Shown piece after piece: positions 18,319-28,003 of a DNA stretch of 64,000 nt (position 1 is its first letter; every line of letters begins with the position of its first letter). The stretch is from Variovorax sp. CF079 (GTDB taxonomy: Bacteria > Pseudomonadota > Gammaproteobacteria > Burkholderiales > Burkholderiaceae_C), in assembly GCF_900101545.1 (NCBI RefSeq), contig NZ_FMZU01000003.1, positions 248,001-312,000 on the forward strand, read 5' to 3'. Position numbers and translations under genes: made by a program. The notes under the pieces were generated by a model. That model ran no database searches. It worked only from the letters and a program-made list of their open reading frames with translations, and had not been told where the DNA came from.

Positions 18319-21087
18319 ATGGCTCGCGAAGAAGCACGAAAGGTGAGCAAGGCGGATGCGAAACATCATTTCGCTTTGGTGCAGCGTGCGCTCGCCGCAG
18401 CGGACGACGCACAACGCGACGCGGCGCTTGGCGAAGGCTTCGCGCGCTTCGGCATGGGCTTCGCCTACGCCCTGGGCGAACTCGCCAGGCTCGAGAACAC
18501 GCCCGGGCCCTACACGGCGCTGAGCGAAGAATCCGGAGCTTTCTTGCTGCGCTGGATCGGCGGCGCTCGCCTCACCAAGCGCGCCGACGACGACGAGCGC
18601 CGCGTCGCGGTGGGCGAGGAGATGCTCCTGATGGCGCAGGGCCATGTACGCATCGGCGGCATCGTTGCGCGAGCGATCCTGTCGCTGCCCGAGTCGCACC
18701 CTCAGCGCGACCTGCAACGAGCCGAGACTCTCGTGCGCCAACGGCTTGGCGCAGCGCTGAACGAAGACGATCCCTCATCGTTCGTCTCGTCGGTGATCGA
18801 CTTGCTCGATCATGGCCTTGCTGCCGAGGATGAAGCCGTGTCGCTCTATGAGCAGGCCCGGCAGCGGCTGCCCATCGAAGGCGAGCCGCAGCTGCCGCGT
18901 CGCCTGGACGTGGCGTCGCTCAAGTTTCACGCCAAGCTGGCGATCAAGGCGCGCGACGCCGGCGAAGCTGCGCGCCTCAAGGAACAGTCCGCTCTCGCGC
19001 GTCAACGCGCCGACGCGATCGGTGCCGAGCGTTCGAGCGACCGTGAGTTGCGCCAGAGCCGTATGCTGCTCGCGATGCTGATTGACGTCGACGAGAGCAA
19101 CGCGGCAGTCGCGGCGACGGCCTGGGCTGCAGCGCGCAGCGGCGAGTCGGTGCCGGACGACATTGACCGCATCGTCGCGTACCACGAGGGACGCCGGCGC
19201 CTCGAACTCGGCGAGCACGAGACCGCGGCGCAGCTCTTCGCACCGCTGATCGATGCGGCGCGCGACGACTATCTCGACGCGCTGCGCGACGCCGATGTAC
19301 AGGACCGAGGTGAGCATTTCAGCAACCTGGCCACGTATCACGCATTCGCGCTCGGTGCGCTTGGGCGCTGGGACGAGGCCCTGCGTGCGCTGGATGCCGC
19401 GCGCAGCCTGCGCCTGCGCCAGCGCGCGTGGTTGCGCACGATCCCGCGCGGGCGAACGCTGCTGCGCCTCGAGCGCGAGCTGCATGCGCACGAGCGCGGC
19501 GCGCCGCTTGGTTCGACGGCGACGGCCGCCACTCCCGATCGCGCTGACGCCGGTGACCGCATGCACGGTCAGGTGTCGCGCCACGCACGGGTGTACGAGC
19601 GCTACCGCAGGCTGCGGCCGCAGTTCGATGCGTCGGCGCTGGTATCGCCCGGCCTCGCTGAAGTGGCAGCGGCGCTCGTTGAACACGAGGCGGTGCTTTC
19701 GATCTGCAGCGGTTTCAGGGGCACCCTTGCGGTGCTGGTGCGCCACGGCGACCGCGAGCAGCCGAGCCGCGCGCAATGGATCAGCGAATGGACCCACGGC
19801 TATTGGATGCGTGTGATGGCAGGCGACGAGGCGCGCCCGGGTTGGCTCTTCGCGATGGGCGCGCCGGAGCTCGGCCTCGAACACGCCGCGGTGCTTGATG
19901 GCCTGCTCGCCGCGGTCGACGCCGACCTCGGGCGCTGGATTGCGAAGGCCGCGCGCGAGTTCGGCGTGCGCCGGCTGACGATTGTCGCGCACCGCTATCT
20001 GCACCTGCTGCCGTTCTGGGCGCTCCCCTCGCTGTCCGAGATCGAGATCGCGAGTGCGCCCAGCCTCGCGCACCTGCTGGCCTCACGTGCGCCGCGTCCG
20101 CCGAGCTCACGCCGCGCGGTGATCGTCGAGAACCCGACCGGCGATCTGCCGCTCGCCGCCGCCGAAAGCGCAGCTGTGCAGAGCGCCTTGTGCGGCGCCG
20201 CCTTTGCCGTCGAACGCTTCGCGCACGAGCGCGCCACCGAAGCGCTCGTGGCACCCGCATTGCGCCGTGCGGGCGTGTTGCACTTCTGTGGACACGGGCG
20301 ATCGGAACCCGACCGCGACCGGGCATCGGCTTTGCTGATGCACGCGGGCGCCGGCGCGCTGGGATTGCCCGGCGGCGACCCGCTCGGCGTGCTGGCCGCG
20401 GCCGCCGAGGCATGGGAGGAGCAAGGGGACGGCCGGCGTCACACCCACATCGACGGGCGCGGCCGCCTTCATGAGATCCTGCGCGACGATGGCACGCCGC
20501 TCGAGCGCAGGCTCGAATTCAGCGTTACCGGCACGTTGTGGACGTCGTACCGCGACGGCGCGCCGCTGCGCAGTGCCGAGCTCTGGTCGGCGGGCGACAT
20601 CGGCGTCGGCACGCGCTTGAATCGGCTCGGTGTGGCCTTTCTCTCCGCCTGTGAAACCGGCTCCGGCGGCTTCGAGCCGGTGATCGACGAATACGGCGGC
20701 TTGCCCGCGGCCCTTTTGCTGGCCGGTGTGGGCGCGGTGGTGTGCAGTTTGTGGCCGGTGCCCGAGTCGCTCACGCTGCTCGCCGCCGACCTGTTCTACC
20801 GCCGGCTCGCGGCGTCGGGCGACGCGTTCGACGTCGTGACCGCATTGCGCGAGAGCGCCGGCGCTTTGCGCGAGATGCCGCGCGACGAGGCACGCGCGCG
20901 GTTCTTGGCAATGCACGAACAGCGCCTGCAGCCGGCAGCGCGCTTCATGCTCGAGGCGGCCGCGACCCGCTTGCAAGGCGGGCCCGAGCGCCCTTACGCT
21001 CACCCGGTGCACTGGGCCGCCTTTTTCGCGGTCGGCAAGCCGCAAATCCGTTTCGCGAAAGGAAGAGACCATGGGACTGCTCGATAA
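18319..21087 (+). CDS. TPR-like/CHAT-domain caspase-family protease
   Basis: The 922-aa protein has a helical N-terminal two thirds with degenerate TPR-like pairs (for example YHAFALGALGRWDEALRALDAARSL). It ends in a CHAT peptidase domain (about 490-910). The clan CD dyad is visible as HFCGHG (His659) and FLSACETG (Cys778), followed by GGLPAALLLAGVGAVVCSLWPV, the usual CHAT C-terminal strand-helix. About 118 residues lie between His and Cys, longer than in minimal CHAT domains. There is no signal peptide, so it acts in the cytoplasm. It overlaps the next gene by 17 nt. CHAT proteases are known in Craspase and gasdermin-type suicide systems. Its substrate here is unknown; the membrane protein two genes downstream is the obvious candidate. 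Confidence 0.9.
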   Translation: MAREEARKVSKADAKHHFALVQRALAAADDAQRDAALGEGFARFGMGFAYALGELARLENTPGPYTALSEESGAFLLRWIGGARLTKRADDDERRVAVGEEMLLMAQGHVRIGGIVARAILSLPESHPQRDLQRAETLVRQRLGAALNEDDPSSFVSSVIDLLDHGLAAEDEAVSLYEQARQRLPIEGEPQLPRRLDVASLKFHAKLAIKARDAGEAARLKEQSALARQRADAIGAERSSDRELRQSRMLLAMLIDVDESNAAVAATAWAAARSGESVPDDIDRIVAYHEGRRRLELGEHETAAQLFAPLIDAARDDYLDALRDADVQDRGEHFSNLATYHAFALGALGRWDEALRALDAARSLRLRQRAWLRTIPRGRTLLRLERELHAHERGAPLGSTATAATPDRADAGDRMHGQVSRHARVYERYRRLRPQFDASALVSPGLAEVAAALVEHEAVLSICSGFRGTLAVLVRHGDREQPSRAQWISEWTHGYWMRVMAGDEARPGWLFAMGAPELGLEHAAVLDGLLAAVDADLGRWIAKAAREFGVRRLTIVAHRYLHLLPFWALPSLSEIEIASAPSLAHLLASRAPRPPSSRRAVIVENPTGDLPLAAAESAAVQSALCGAAFAVERFAHERATEALVAPALRRAGVLHFCGHGRSEPDRDRASALLMHAGAGALGLPGGDPLGVLAAAAEAWEEQGDGRRHTHIDGRGRLHEILRDDGTPLERRLEFSVTGTLWTSYRDGAPLRSAELWSAGDIGVGTRLNRLGVAFLSACETGSGGFEPVIDEYGGLPAALLLAGVGAVVCSLWPVPESLTLLAADLFYRRLAASGDAFDVVTALRESAGALREMPRDEARARFLAMHEQRLQPAARFMLEAAATRLQGGPERPYAHPVHWAAFFAVGKPQIRFAKGRDHGTAR

Positions 21088-21472
21088 GCTCATCGTGGCG
21101 AAAGTGGCGGCGCGCGACGCCGGCGCGGCCATGGCCGTGGTCGTGGACGTGAGCGGCGCCAGCGATGCGCAGGTGCTCGGCACACTGGTCAGTACCTTCG
21201 GCGCCGACGATTCGTGTACCGAGATTCAGGTGCGCCGCGGCGCAGTGCTGCTCGGCACCGTGAACCGCGAAGCGACGATCACGTTCGTCGGCGACGGCCT
21301 GAAGGGTGTCGGCGCATCCGACGCCATGCTGCTGCCGGGCGTGGGGAACTACAGCACCACGCACTGGGTGTGCCCGCGGCGCGACTGCGGCTACTCGCTC
21401 GTGACCATCGTGTTTGACGATGCGCCGAACTGCGCGCGCCACCCCGACCAGCCGCTTGTCCTGCAAGGCTGA
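21071..21472 (+). CDS. Small C-terminal zinc-ribbon protein of the CHAT operon
   Basis: The 133-aa protein starts at ATG 21071, inside the CHAT gene, behind AGGAAGAGACC. The first 95 residues look alpha/beta (MGLLDKLIVAKVAARDAGAAMAVVVDVSG). The C-terminus has a four-ligand set, Cys101, Cys106, Cys121 and His124 (CPRRDC...CARH), most simply a zinc ribbon. It has no membrane segment. Overlap with the protease gene and an 11-nt gap to the membrane-protein gene point to one transcript. It could be a sensor, adaptor or substrate for the protease. I do not recognise a named family. Confidence 0.7.
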   Translation: MGLLDKLIVAKVAARDAGAAMAVVVDVSGASDAQVLGTLVSTFGADDSCTEIQVRRGAVLLGTVNREATITFVGDGLKGVGASDAMLLPGVGNYSTTHWVCPRRDCGYSLVTIVFDDAPNCARHPDQPLVLQG

Positions 21473-21483
21473 AGGTCGCACCG

Positions 21484-22431
21484 ATGAAACTCGACGGCCT
21501 GATCGACAGCGGCTTGAGAGAGGTCGGCCCGCGCTTGTCCCTTGTCGGCCTGCTGCCAAACCTGGCGCTGTTCGGATTGATCGCCTCGCTGCTCGCGAGC
21601 GGCGCGCCGCAGGCCGCACCTGATGTCGCCAAACTGTGGGCCGCTGCCAAGGACCCGGGCGGCGGCGAGGCACTGCTGCTGGTGGCCGCGCTGCTCGCAT
21701 TGGCGCTCGTGCTGCACCCCCTGCAGCTTTCGCTGGTGCGCCTGCTGGAGGGTTACTGGGGCAATGCACCGGGTGCACGCGATCTGGCGCGCCTCGCCAC
21801 CGCGCGCCAAGCGCGCCGACGCGATGCACTGGTGAAGGCGCTGGGCTACGAAGGTGGCGGCCAGCCCGACGCGCCGACCCGCCAGCGCATGCAGGCGAGC
21901 GCAGCGGCGCTGATGCAACGCTATCCGTCGGCGGACCGGTTGATGCCCACCGCGCTCGGAAATGTACTGCGCGCCGCCGAGGACCGACCGCAGCGCGCCT
22001 ACGGTCTGGACGGCGTGGTGATCTGGCCGCGACTGTTCCCGCTGTTGCCCGAGTCAATGCGCAGCCTTCTGGGCGATGCGCGCAACCAGATGGACGTGAC
22101 GCTGCGCTTTGCCGCAGTGTTCTTTCTGGCCGCTCTGGTGTGCGGCGCGCTGTTGTGGCGCCACCCGCCATGGCTGGGGCTGGCGTTGATCTCGCTCGTG
22201 CTGGCGTGGCTGTCGTACCGTGCCGGTGTGCAGGCAGCGATCGCGTACGGGAACGTGGTGGAGGTAGCGTTCGACCTGTACCGTTTCAGCCTGTACCCGG
22301 CGCTTCACTTGGCGCTGCCGAATGACCTGGACAGCGAACGCAAGCTCAATGCGGAAGTGTCGGCATTCCTGCGCCAGCGGGTGATGCCCAGCTACGCGTA
22401 CACCCATCCGCCGCCACCCAAGGCGGGGTAG
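21484..22431 (+). CDS. Four-helix inner-membrane protein of the CHAT operon
   Basis: The 315-aa protein has two hydrophobic segments near the N-terminus (about 20-41 and 62-83), a cytoplasm-like basic/helical middle (ARQARRRDALVKALG...RLMPTALGNVLRAAEDRPQRAYGLDG), and two more membrane segments (about 205-225 and 229-250). A polar tail contains DSERKLNAEVSAFL. It is the last gene of the three-gene unit and ends 6 nt before the right inverted repeat. Its role is unknown. Pairing with a CHAT protease suggests a membrane effector or signalling platform, which is inference only. Confidence 0.75.
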   Translation: MKLDGLIDSGLREVGPRLSLVGLLPNLALFGLIASLLASGAPQAAPDVAKLWAAAKDPGGGEALLLVAALLALALVLHPLQLSLVRLLEGYWGNAPGARDLARLATARQARRRDALVKALGYEGGGQPDAPTRQRMQASAAALMQRYPSADRLMPTALGNVLRAAEDRPQRAYGLDGVVIWPRLFPLLPESMRSLLGDARNQMDVTLRFAAVFFLAALVCGALLWRHPPWLGLALISLVLAWLSYRAGVQAAIAYGNVVEVAFDLYRFSLYPALHLALPNDLDSERKLNAEVSAFLRQRVMPSYAYTHPPPPKAG

Positions 22432-22436
22432 GCGGT

Positions 22437-22584
22437 TCTCACGCAAGCGCGGGCGTGCCAGCAACAATCAGCTGGCGCCAGGCATTGCCGCGCGTGCGAT
22501 CTCGATGATCTGCGAACGCTGCGAGACTTCGGCCCGACGCTTGCGGCAGAGAAGCTTTGTGAATGCCACGGGGGTCATCCTCAG
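22437..22584 (-). repeat. Inverted repeat, right copy (~145 bp)
   Basis: This is the inverted partner of 14739-14882. Its inward end lies 6 nt after the stop of the CHAT-operon membrane protein, so it marks a sharp edge. On the minus strand the similarity appears to fade upstream of CTGAGGATG. A minus-strand frame of 80 aa runs through it (ending IIEIARAAMPGAS) but has no other support. Confidence 0.75.
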
Positions 22585-23415
22585 ACCCTGGCGTAAGAGC
22601 GCCACGACCGGCAGCCGCAAGTCGATATGGGGCCGGTCGTGGAGAACAAGCGCCTGAGCCATGTGCTGCGGACGGCGCTGATGATCCAGGCTCAGCGGGA
22701 TGATCGTCACGCGTCAAACATGCCACATCGCACGAACTCTGGCCGGGTACCGTACGCCAAGATGCCCTGCCCGGCACCCAACGCTCGCGCCAGTTCACAG
22801 TCACAGGCGCAGACCGAGGCCGCGATCCGCACAGCGAGGGGCTCCGCAAAGCGGCGGCTCTCGCTCCACCTCTGGTTTTGAAACGCGCCGGGTTCGGCGG
22901 GAGACGTCAAACTTCTGACTCACGTCACTAGTTCGTTTGGCAGATGCGCGTTCTGCCCTGTGGACGGATGATGGGCGCGCTTCGTTGGTTTCGCGGCGAG
23001 TCGTGTCGGTAGGTCTCGAGCCGCAATGCGGCGCACTCTCTGGTCCACCGAAGCGGCGCTGCATTTCGATCGGAGCGAACACGTTGCTGCGCGTTGCCAG
23101 CCAGCGCCGGGGTGATCCACGCCGCGGTATTCGGTTACCGGGCGTTTGGCGTGTTCACGGCTGGGTCGGCTGGACTAAATAACTCGGGGAGATGGGTCGC
23201 CGCGCGGGAGCTGGATCTCGCGCGACGTGGGCATTGCCATTGTAAAAAACAAGGGCGTGTGTTCTCCAAAGTCATGCGATGGAAGTCGACCGCTCTCTTC
23301 TGTGACGACGCGAACGTAACGCAGGCGCGACGTGGTCCGCGAAGCGTTTCGCCAGGCAGTAAGAGCGAGTGAATCCGGGGATTGCCCACATCGGCGGGTT
23401 GAGGACGGACGAAGA
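22585..23415. other. Gene-free stretch before the sigma-54 activator
   Basis: About 830 bases lack any convincing coding frame; all frames are short, overlap one another and have poor codon use. The promoter of the activator gene must be at its right end, but no clear -35/-10 pair was found. Confidence 0.5.
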
Positions 23416-24480
23416 ATGCGCACAAACAGCTCTTCATGCACGCAGACCGCAGGCTGTCCAGAGGCCGATGGTGACGGCCACGCCTGCACGGCGCTGGCGC
23501 AGAATCTTGTCGGCCGCAGCCCGCCCTTTCGCGAAGCGATGGAGCTGGTGAAGCTCTACGCCGCGTGGTCCGCGCCGCTGCTGATCGCCGGCGAAACCGG
23601 CACCGGCAAGGAGTTGGTCGCGCGCGCGGTGCACTACCAGAGCCAGCGCCGGCACTGCCCCTTCATCCCGGTCAACTGCGCGACGCTGCCCGACACACTG
23701 GTCGAGAGCGAGTTGTTCGGCCACACCCGCGGCGCTTTCACCGACGCCAGCCAGGCGCGCCAGGGCCTGGTGCGCCTGGCCGAGGGCGGGACGCTGTTCC
23801 TGGATGAAGTGGAAGCGCTGTCGCCGCGTGGCCAAGGCGTGCTGCTGCGCTTTCTGCAGGACTCCAGCTACCGGGCGCTGGGAGGCAACCAGTTGCATCA
23901 TGCGGACGTACGCATCGTCGCGGCCTCCAACGTTGACCTGCACGAGAAGGCGGCGGCGCGCACGTTCCGTGACGACCTGCTGTACCGGCTGGACGCCTTT
24001 CGCGTCAGCCTGCCGCCGCTTCGCGAGCGTCTCGACGACCTGACCCTGCTGGTGCCGCACCTGCTGGCCAAGGCGGCGCGACAGACCGACGGCTTGGTGC
24101 GCCGCATCGGCGAGCCCGGCCTGGCGCTGCTTCGTGCCTACGACTGGCCTGGCAACGTGCGCCAGCTGGAGCACGTGCTGCTCAAGGCCCACGTGGTGTG
24201 CCAGGGATCCGAGGTCGGGGTCGACGATCTGCGCCGATGCGCGCCCGAGCTGGCCCAGGTTGGCGTCCCCGCTGTGCCAGCCGCCACGCCTCCGCATTCG
24301 CTGCGCGCGGCCAAGCGCGCAGCCGCCGACCAAGCCGAGCGCCGCTTCATCGAGGACTGGTTGTCGCGGACGGCTGGCAACATCAGCGAGGCCGCACGGT
24401 TGACCGGCATCGAACGGGCCTCGCTGAGCCGACTTGTCAAGAAATACGGCGTCAAGGCACGCGCGCTCGGCAGCGTTTAG
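23416..24480 (+). CDS. Sigma-54-dependent activator without a sensory domain
   Basis: The protein is about 354 aa from ATG 23416, preceded by GGACGAAGA; an upstream ATG at 23332 would add a low-complexity leader. After about 35 residues comes the AAA+ domain: Walker A GETGTGKE (59-66), the sigma-54 contact loop as GAFTDA (106-111) instead of GAFTGA, Walker B GGTLFLDEVEAL, and FRDDLLYRLDAF/PLRERLDDL. The C-terminal Fis-type helix-turn-helix is NISEAARLTGIERASLSRLVKKYG. There is no receiver, GAF or PAS domain, so activity would be set by a partner protein or by its own level, as in PspF. It lies directly upstream of a -24/-12 promoter and the eCIS operon, which is its likely target. Confidence 0.92.
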   Translation: MRTNSSSCTQTAGCPEADGDGHACTALAQNLVGRSPPFREAMELVKLYAAWSAPLLIAGETGTGKELVARAVHYQSQRRHCPFIPVNCATLPDTLVESELFGHTRGAFTDASQARQGLVRLAEGGTLFLDEVEALSPRGQGVLLRFLQDSSYRALGGNQLHHADVRIVAASNVDLHEKAAARTFRDDLLYRLDAFRVSLPPLRERLDDLTLLVPHLLAKAARQTDGLVRRIGEPGLALLRAYDWPGNVRQLEHVLLKAHVVCQGSEVGVDDLRRCAPELAQVGVPAVPAATPPHSLRAAKRAAADQAERRFIEDWLSRTAGNISEAARLTGIERASLSRLVKKYGVKARALGSV

Positions 24481-24582
24481 CGCCACCTCCTCCCTTTCTC
24501 CGTCCCGCCCCCGCACTTCTCCACTGTTGGTGGATGAGATTCTTGCGCCGCTCGCGCGGCCCCATGTCGACGCAAACACACC

Positions 24583-24600
24583 CGTGTCCGCCACGACACG
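24583..24600. promoter_or_regulatory. Candidate enhancer (activator-binding) palindrome
   Basis: CGTGTC and GACACG form perfect 6-bp inverted arms around a 6-bp spacer. The site lies 149 bases upstream of the -24 element, a normal distance for an enhancer bound by a Fis-type sigma-54 activator. It is the clearest dyad found in the interval; its role is inferred from position only. Confidence 0.35.
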
Positions 24601-24748
24601 CACCGCATTCGCAACAGCGGCTCTCCCGGAAACCGCCAACGCAGCGTCTGCGGATTGCAATGGAGGGGCTGTGTATCCGACCGCACAACACTCCCAAGCA
24701 TCTGTCAAAAAACCCAATCGAATCAAGCACTTGCCATTGAAAAATGGA

Positions 24749-24764
24749 TGGCACGCTTGCTGCA
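24749..24764 (+). promoter_or_regulatory. Sigma-54 (-24/-12) promoter of the eCIS operon
   Basis: TGGCACGCTTGCTGCA matches the TGGCACG-N4-TTGCW consensus at all but one conserved base (C for the first T of the -12 box), with the GG and GC pairs at exactly the required spacing. Transcription would start near 24775, about 25 bases before the first gene of the operon (ATG 24801). The activator gene ends 268 bases upstream. Confidence 0.75.
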
Positions 24765-24800
24765 AGCTGATGCGTTCGTGACTTCGTGGGGTGGACTTGA

Positions 24801-25079
24801 ATGCCCGGCGCGACGATTGCGGTGACGGAAGTGGTTGCGGCCCTGGGCCGCTACGTGCGTGCGAATCCGCAGGCCTGCGACACCCTCGCGGGCATCGCCG
24901 CCTGGTGGCTGCAGCCGCCGACGGCGAGGAGTTCGCCAGACGTTGTCAGTGCGGCGCTGGCCGCGCTGGTGGCCAGTGGCGAGATGGAGTGCGCATTCGG
25001 TCCGGACGGCCAGACGGTGTACCGCGCCGCCAAGTCCGCAGGCCACGAGGGATCGCAGGCGGAGCCGCCAGGCTCTTGA
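24801..25079 (+). CDS. Small hypothetical protein, first gene of the eCIS operon
   Basis: The 92-aa protein (MPGATIAVTEVVAALGRYVRANPQACDTLAGIAAWWL) has a helical N-terminal half. It ends in a winged-helix-like pattern (VSAALAALVASGEMECAFGPDGQTVYRAAK), in which a helix is followed by a hairpin. That hints at a small DNA- or protein-binding module. It starts just after the sigma-54 promoter and is 24 nt before the sheath gene. No family is recognised. Confidence 0.65.
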   Translation: MPGATIAVTEVVAALGRYVRANPQACDTLAGIAAWWLQPPTARSSPDVVSAALAALVASGEMECAFGPDGQTVYRAAKSAGHEGSQAEPPGS

Positions 25080-25103
25080 TCATCAATTGATGGAGGGGAA
25101 TGT

Positions 25104-26729
<1,626 letters not shown>

Positions 26730-26744
26730 TCGAGGAAGAACGAC

Positions 26745-27269
26745 ATGGCACAGTTCAGCGTCAACGCCACCCGCTTCGACCCCTACAAGAACTTCAAATT
26801 CCGCGTCAAGTGGGACGGCCGCTACGTGGCCGGCATCTCCAAGGTCGGCGCGCTCAAGCGCAGCACCGAACCGGTGGAGCACCGCGAGGGGGGCGATCCG
26901 TCTTCCACGCGCAAGTCCCCGGGCCGCACCAAGTTCGAGGCCATCACGCTGGAGCGCGGCGTCACGCACGACGTCGAGTTCGAGCGCTGGGCCAACAAGG
27001 TCTGGAACTTCGGCTCCGGGCTGGGCGCCGAAGTGTCGCTGGCGAACTTTCGCAAGGACCTGATCATCGAGGTCTACAACGAGGCCGGCCAGCTCGCCAT
27101 CGCCTACAAGGTGTTCCGCTGCTGGGTGTCGGAGTACCAGGCGCTGCCGGACCTGGACGCCAACGCCAACGCGGTCGCGATCCAGACCCTGAAGCTCGAG
27201 AACGAGGGCTGGGAGCGCGACTACGACGTGGTCGAACCGGCCGAGCCCACCTTCAACGAACCCGCCTGA
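26745..27269 (+). CDS. Inner tube protein (gp19-like) of the eCIS
   Basis: The 174-aa protein (MAQFSVNATRFDPYKNFKFRVKWDGRYVAGISKVGALKR) belongs to the T4 gp19/Afp1 tube family. FDPYKNFKFRV, the EGG/PGRTKFEAITLERGVTHD strand region and a C-terminal LKLENEGWERD segment are characteristic. It stacks as hexameric rings inside the sheath and houses cargo. It sits 15 nt behind the sheath gene with a GAGGAAGAACG ribosome site. It appears to be the only gp19-type tube gene in the locus. Confidence 0.95.
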   Translation: MAQFSVNATRFDPYKNFKFRVKWDGRYVAGISKVGALKRSTEPVEHREGGDPSSTRKSPGRTKFEAITLERGVTHDVEFERWANKVWNFGSGLGAEVSLANFRKDLIIEVYNEAGQLAIAYKVFRCWVSEYQALPDLDANANAVAIQTLKLENEGWERDYDVVEPAEPTFNEPA

Positions 27270-27292
27270 ACGACCCCGTGCGGAGGGTGGCG

Positions 27293-28003
27293 ATGCGTGC
27301 GCTGGCCGGCTCTGAACTGCTGTCGCTGTGGGAGCGTGGCGCCAGCCGCCACGCGCTCGACCGCAGCGCGCTGCTGGCCGCCGCGGCCCGCCCCGACTGG
27401 CCGGCCGAGGCCATCGCCGACCTGCCGCTGGGTGCGGTCAACGCCAGCCTGCTGCAACTGCGCGCGGCCTGCTTCGGCCCGCGCATCGACGGCCATGCCG
27501 ACTGCCCGCGATGCGGCCAGCGCCTGGCCTTCGCGCTGGACGCGCGGGACTTGCTCGCCCCTGCCCATGCCGACGACCCGACCCCGCGCGAGGCCGAGGT
27601 CGCCGGCCTGCGCGTGCGCGCGCCCAGCCTGCGCGACTTGGCGGCCGTGGCGGCCGACGCGGACGCCGAACGCGCTGCGCGCCAGCTACTCGTACGCTGC
27701 ACCCTGACCGGCGATGCCGCGCGGCTGGATGAGGCGGCGCTGCGGGCCGTCGAAGAAGGGCTGGACGCGCTGGACCCGCAGGCCGACTTGGCGCTGGCCC
27801 TGCAGTGCGTGGCCTGCGGCCATGCGGACCTGGTGCAGTTGGACGCCGGCCAGCTGCTGTGGGAAGAGATCGAGGCACGCGCGCTGGTGCTGCTGCGCGA
27901 GGTGCACCAGCTGGCCAGCGCCTACGGCTGGAGCGAGGCGCAGATCCTGGCGCTGACGCCGGCGCGGCGGGCCAGCTACCTGGCCATGGTGGGGGCGGCA
28001 TGA
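27293..28003 (+). CDS. eCIS-associated zinc-ribbon protein, probably baseplate-related
   Basis: The 236-aa protein starts at ATG 27293 behind CGGAGGG. Two CxxC pairs (CPRCGQRLAF near residue 70 and CVACGHADL near 175) form a likely split zinc ribbon. The rest is helical, ending EVHQLASAYGWSEAQILALTPARRASYLAMVGAA, a motif like those of small T4-type baseplate or tail-assembly proteins. Proteins of this kind recur beside tube genes in eCIS loci, but a precise role is not established to my knowledge. It overlaps the next gene by ATGA. Confidence 0.7.
   Translation: MRALAGSELLSLWERGASRHALDRSALLAAAARPDWPAEAIADLPLGAVNASLLQLRAACFGPRIDGHADCPRCGQRLAFALDARDLLAPAHADDPTPREAEVAGLRVRAPSLRDLAAVAADADAERAARQLLVRCTLTGDAARLDEAALRAVEEGLDALDPQADLALALQCVACGHADLVQLDAGQLLWEEIEARALVLLREVHQLASAYGWSEAQILALTPARRASYLAMVGAA

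Noticed and set aside
23094..23372. 92-aa plus-strand and overlapping minus-strand frames in the gap before the activator
   Set aside because: The frames overlap on both strands, and there is no ribosome site, domain or codon bias consistent with neighbouring genes.
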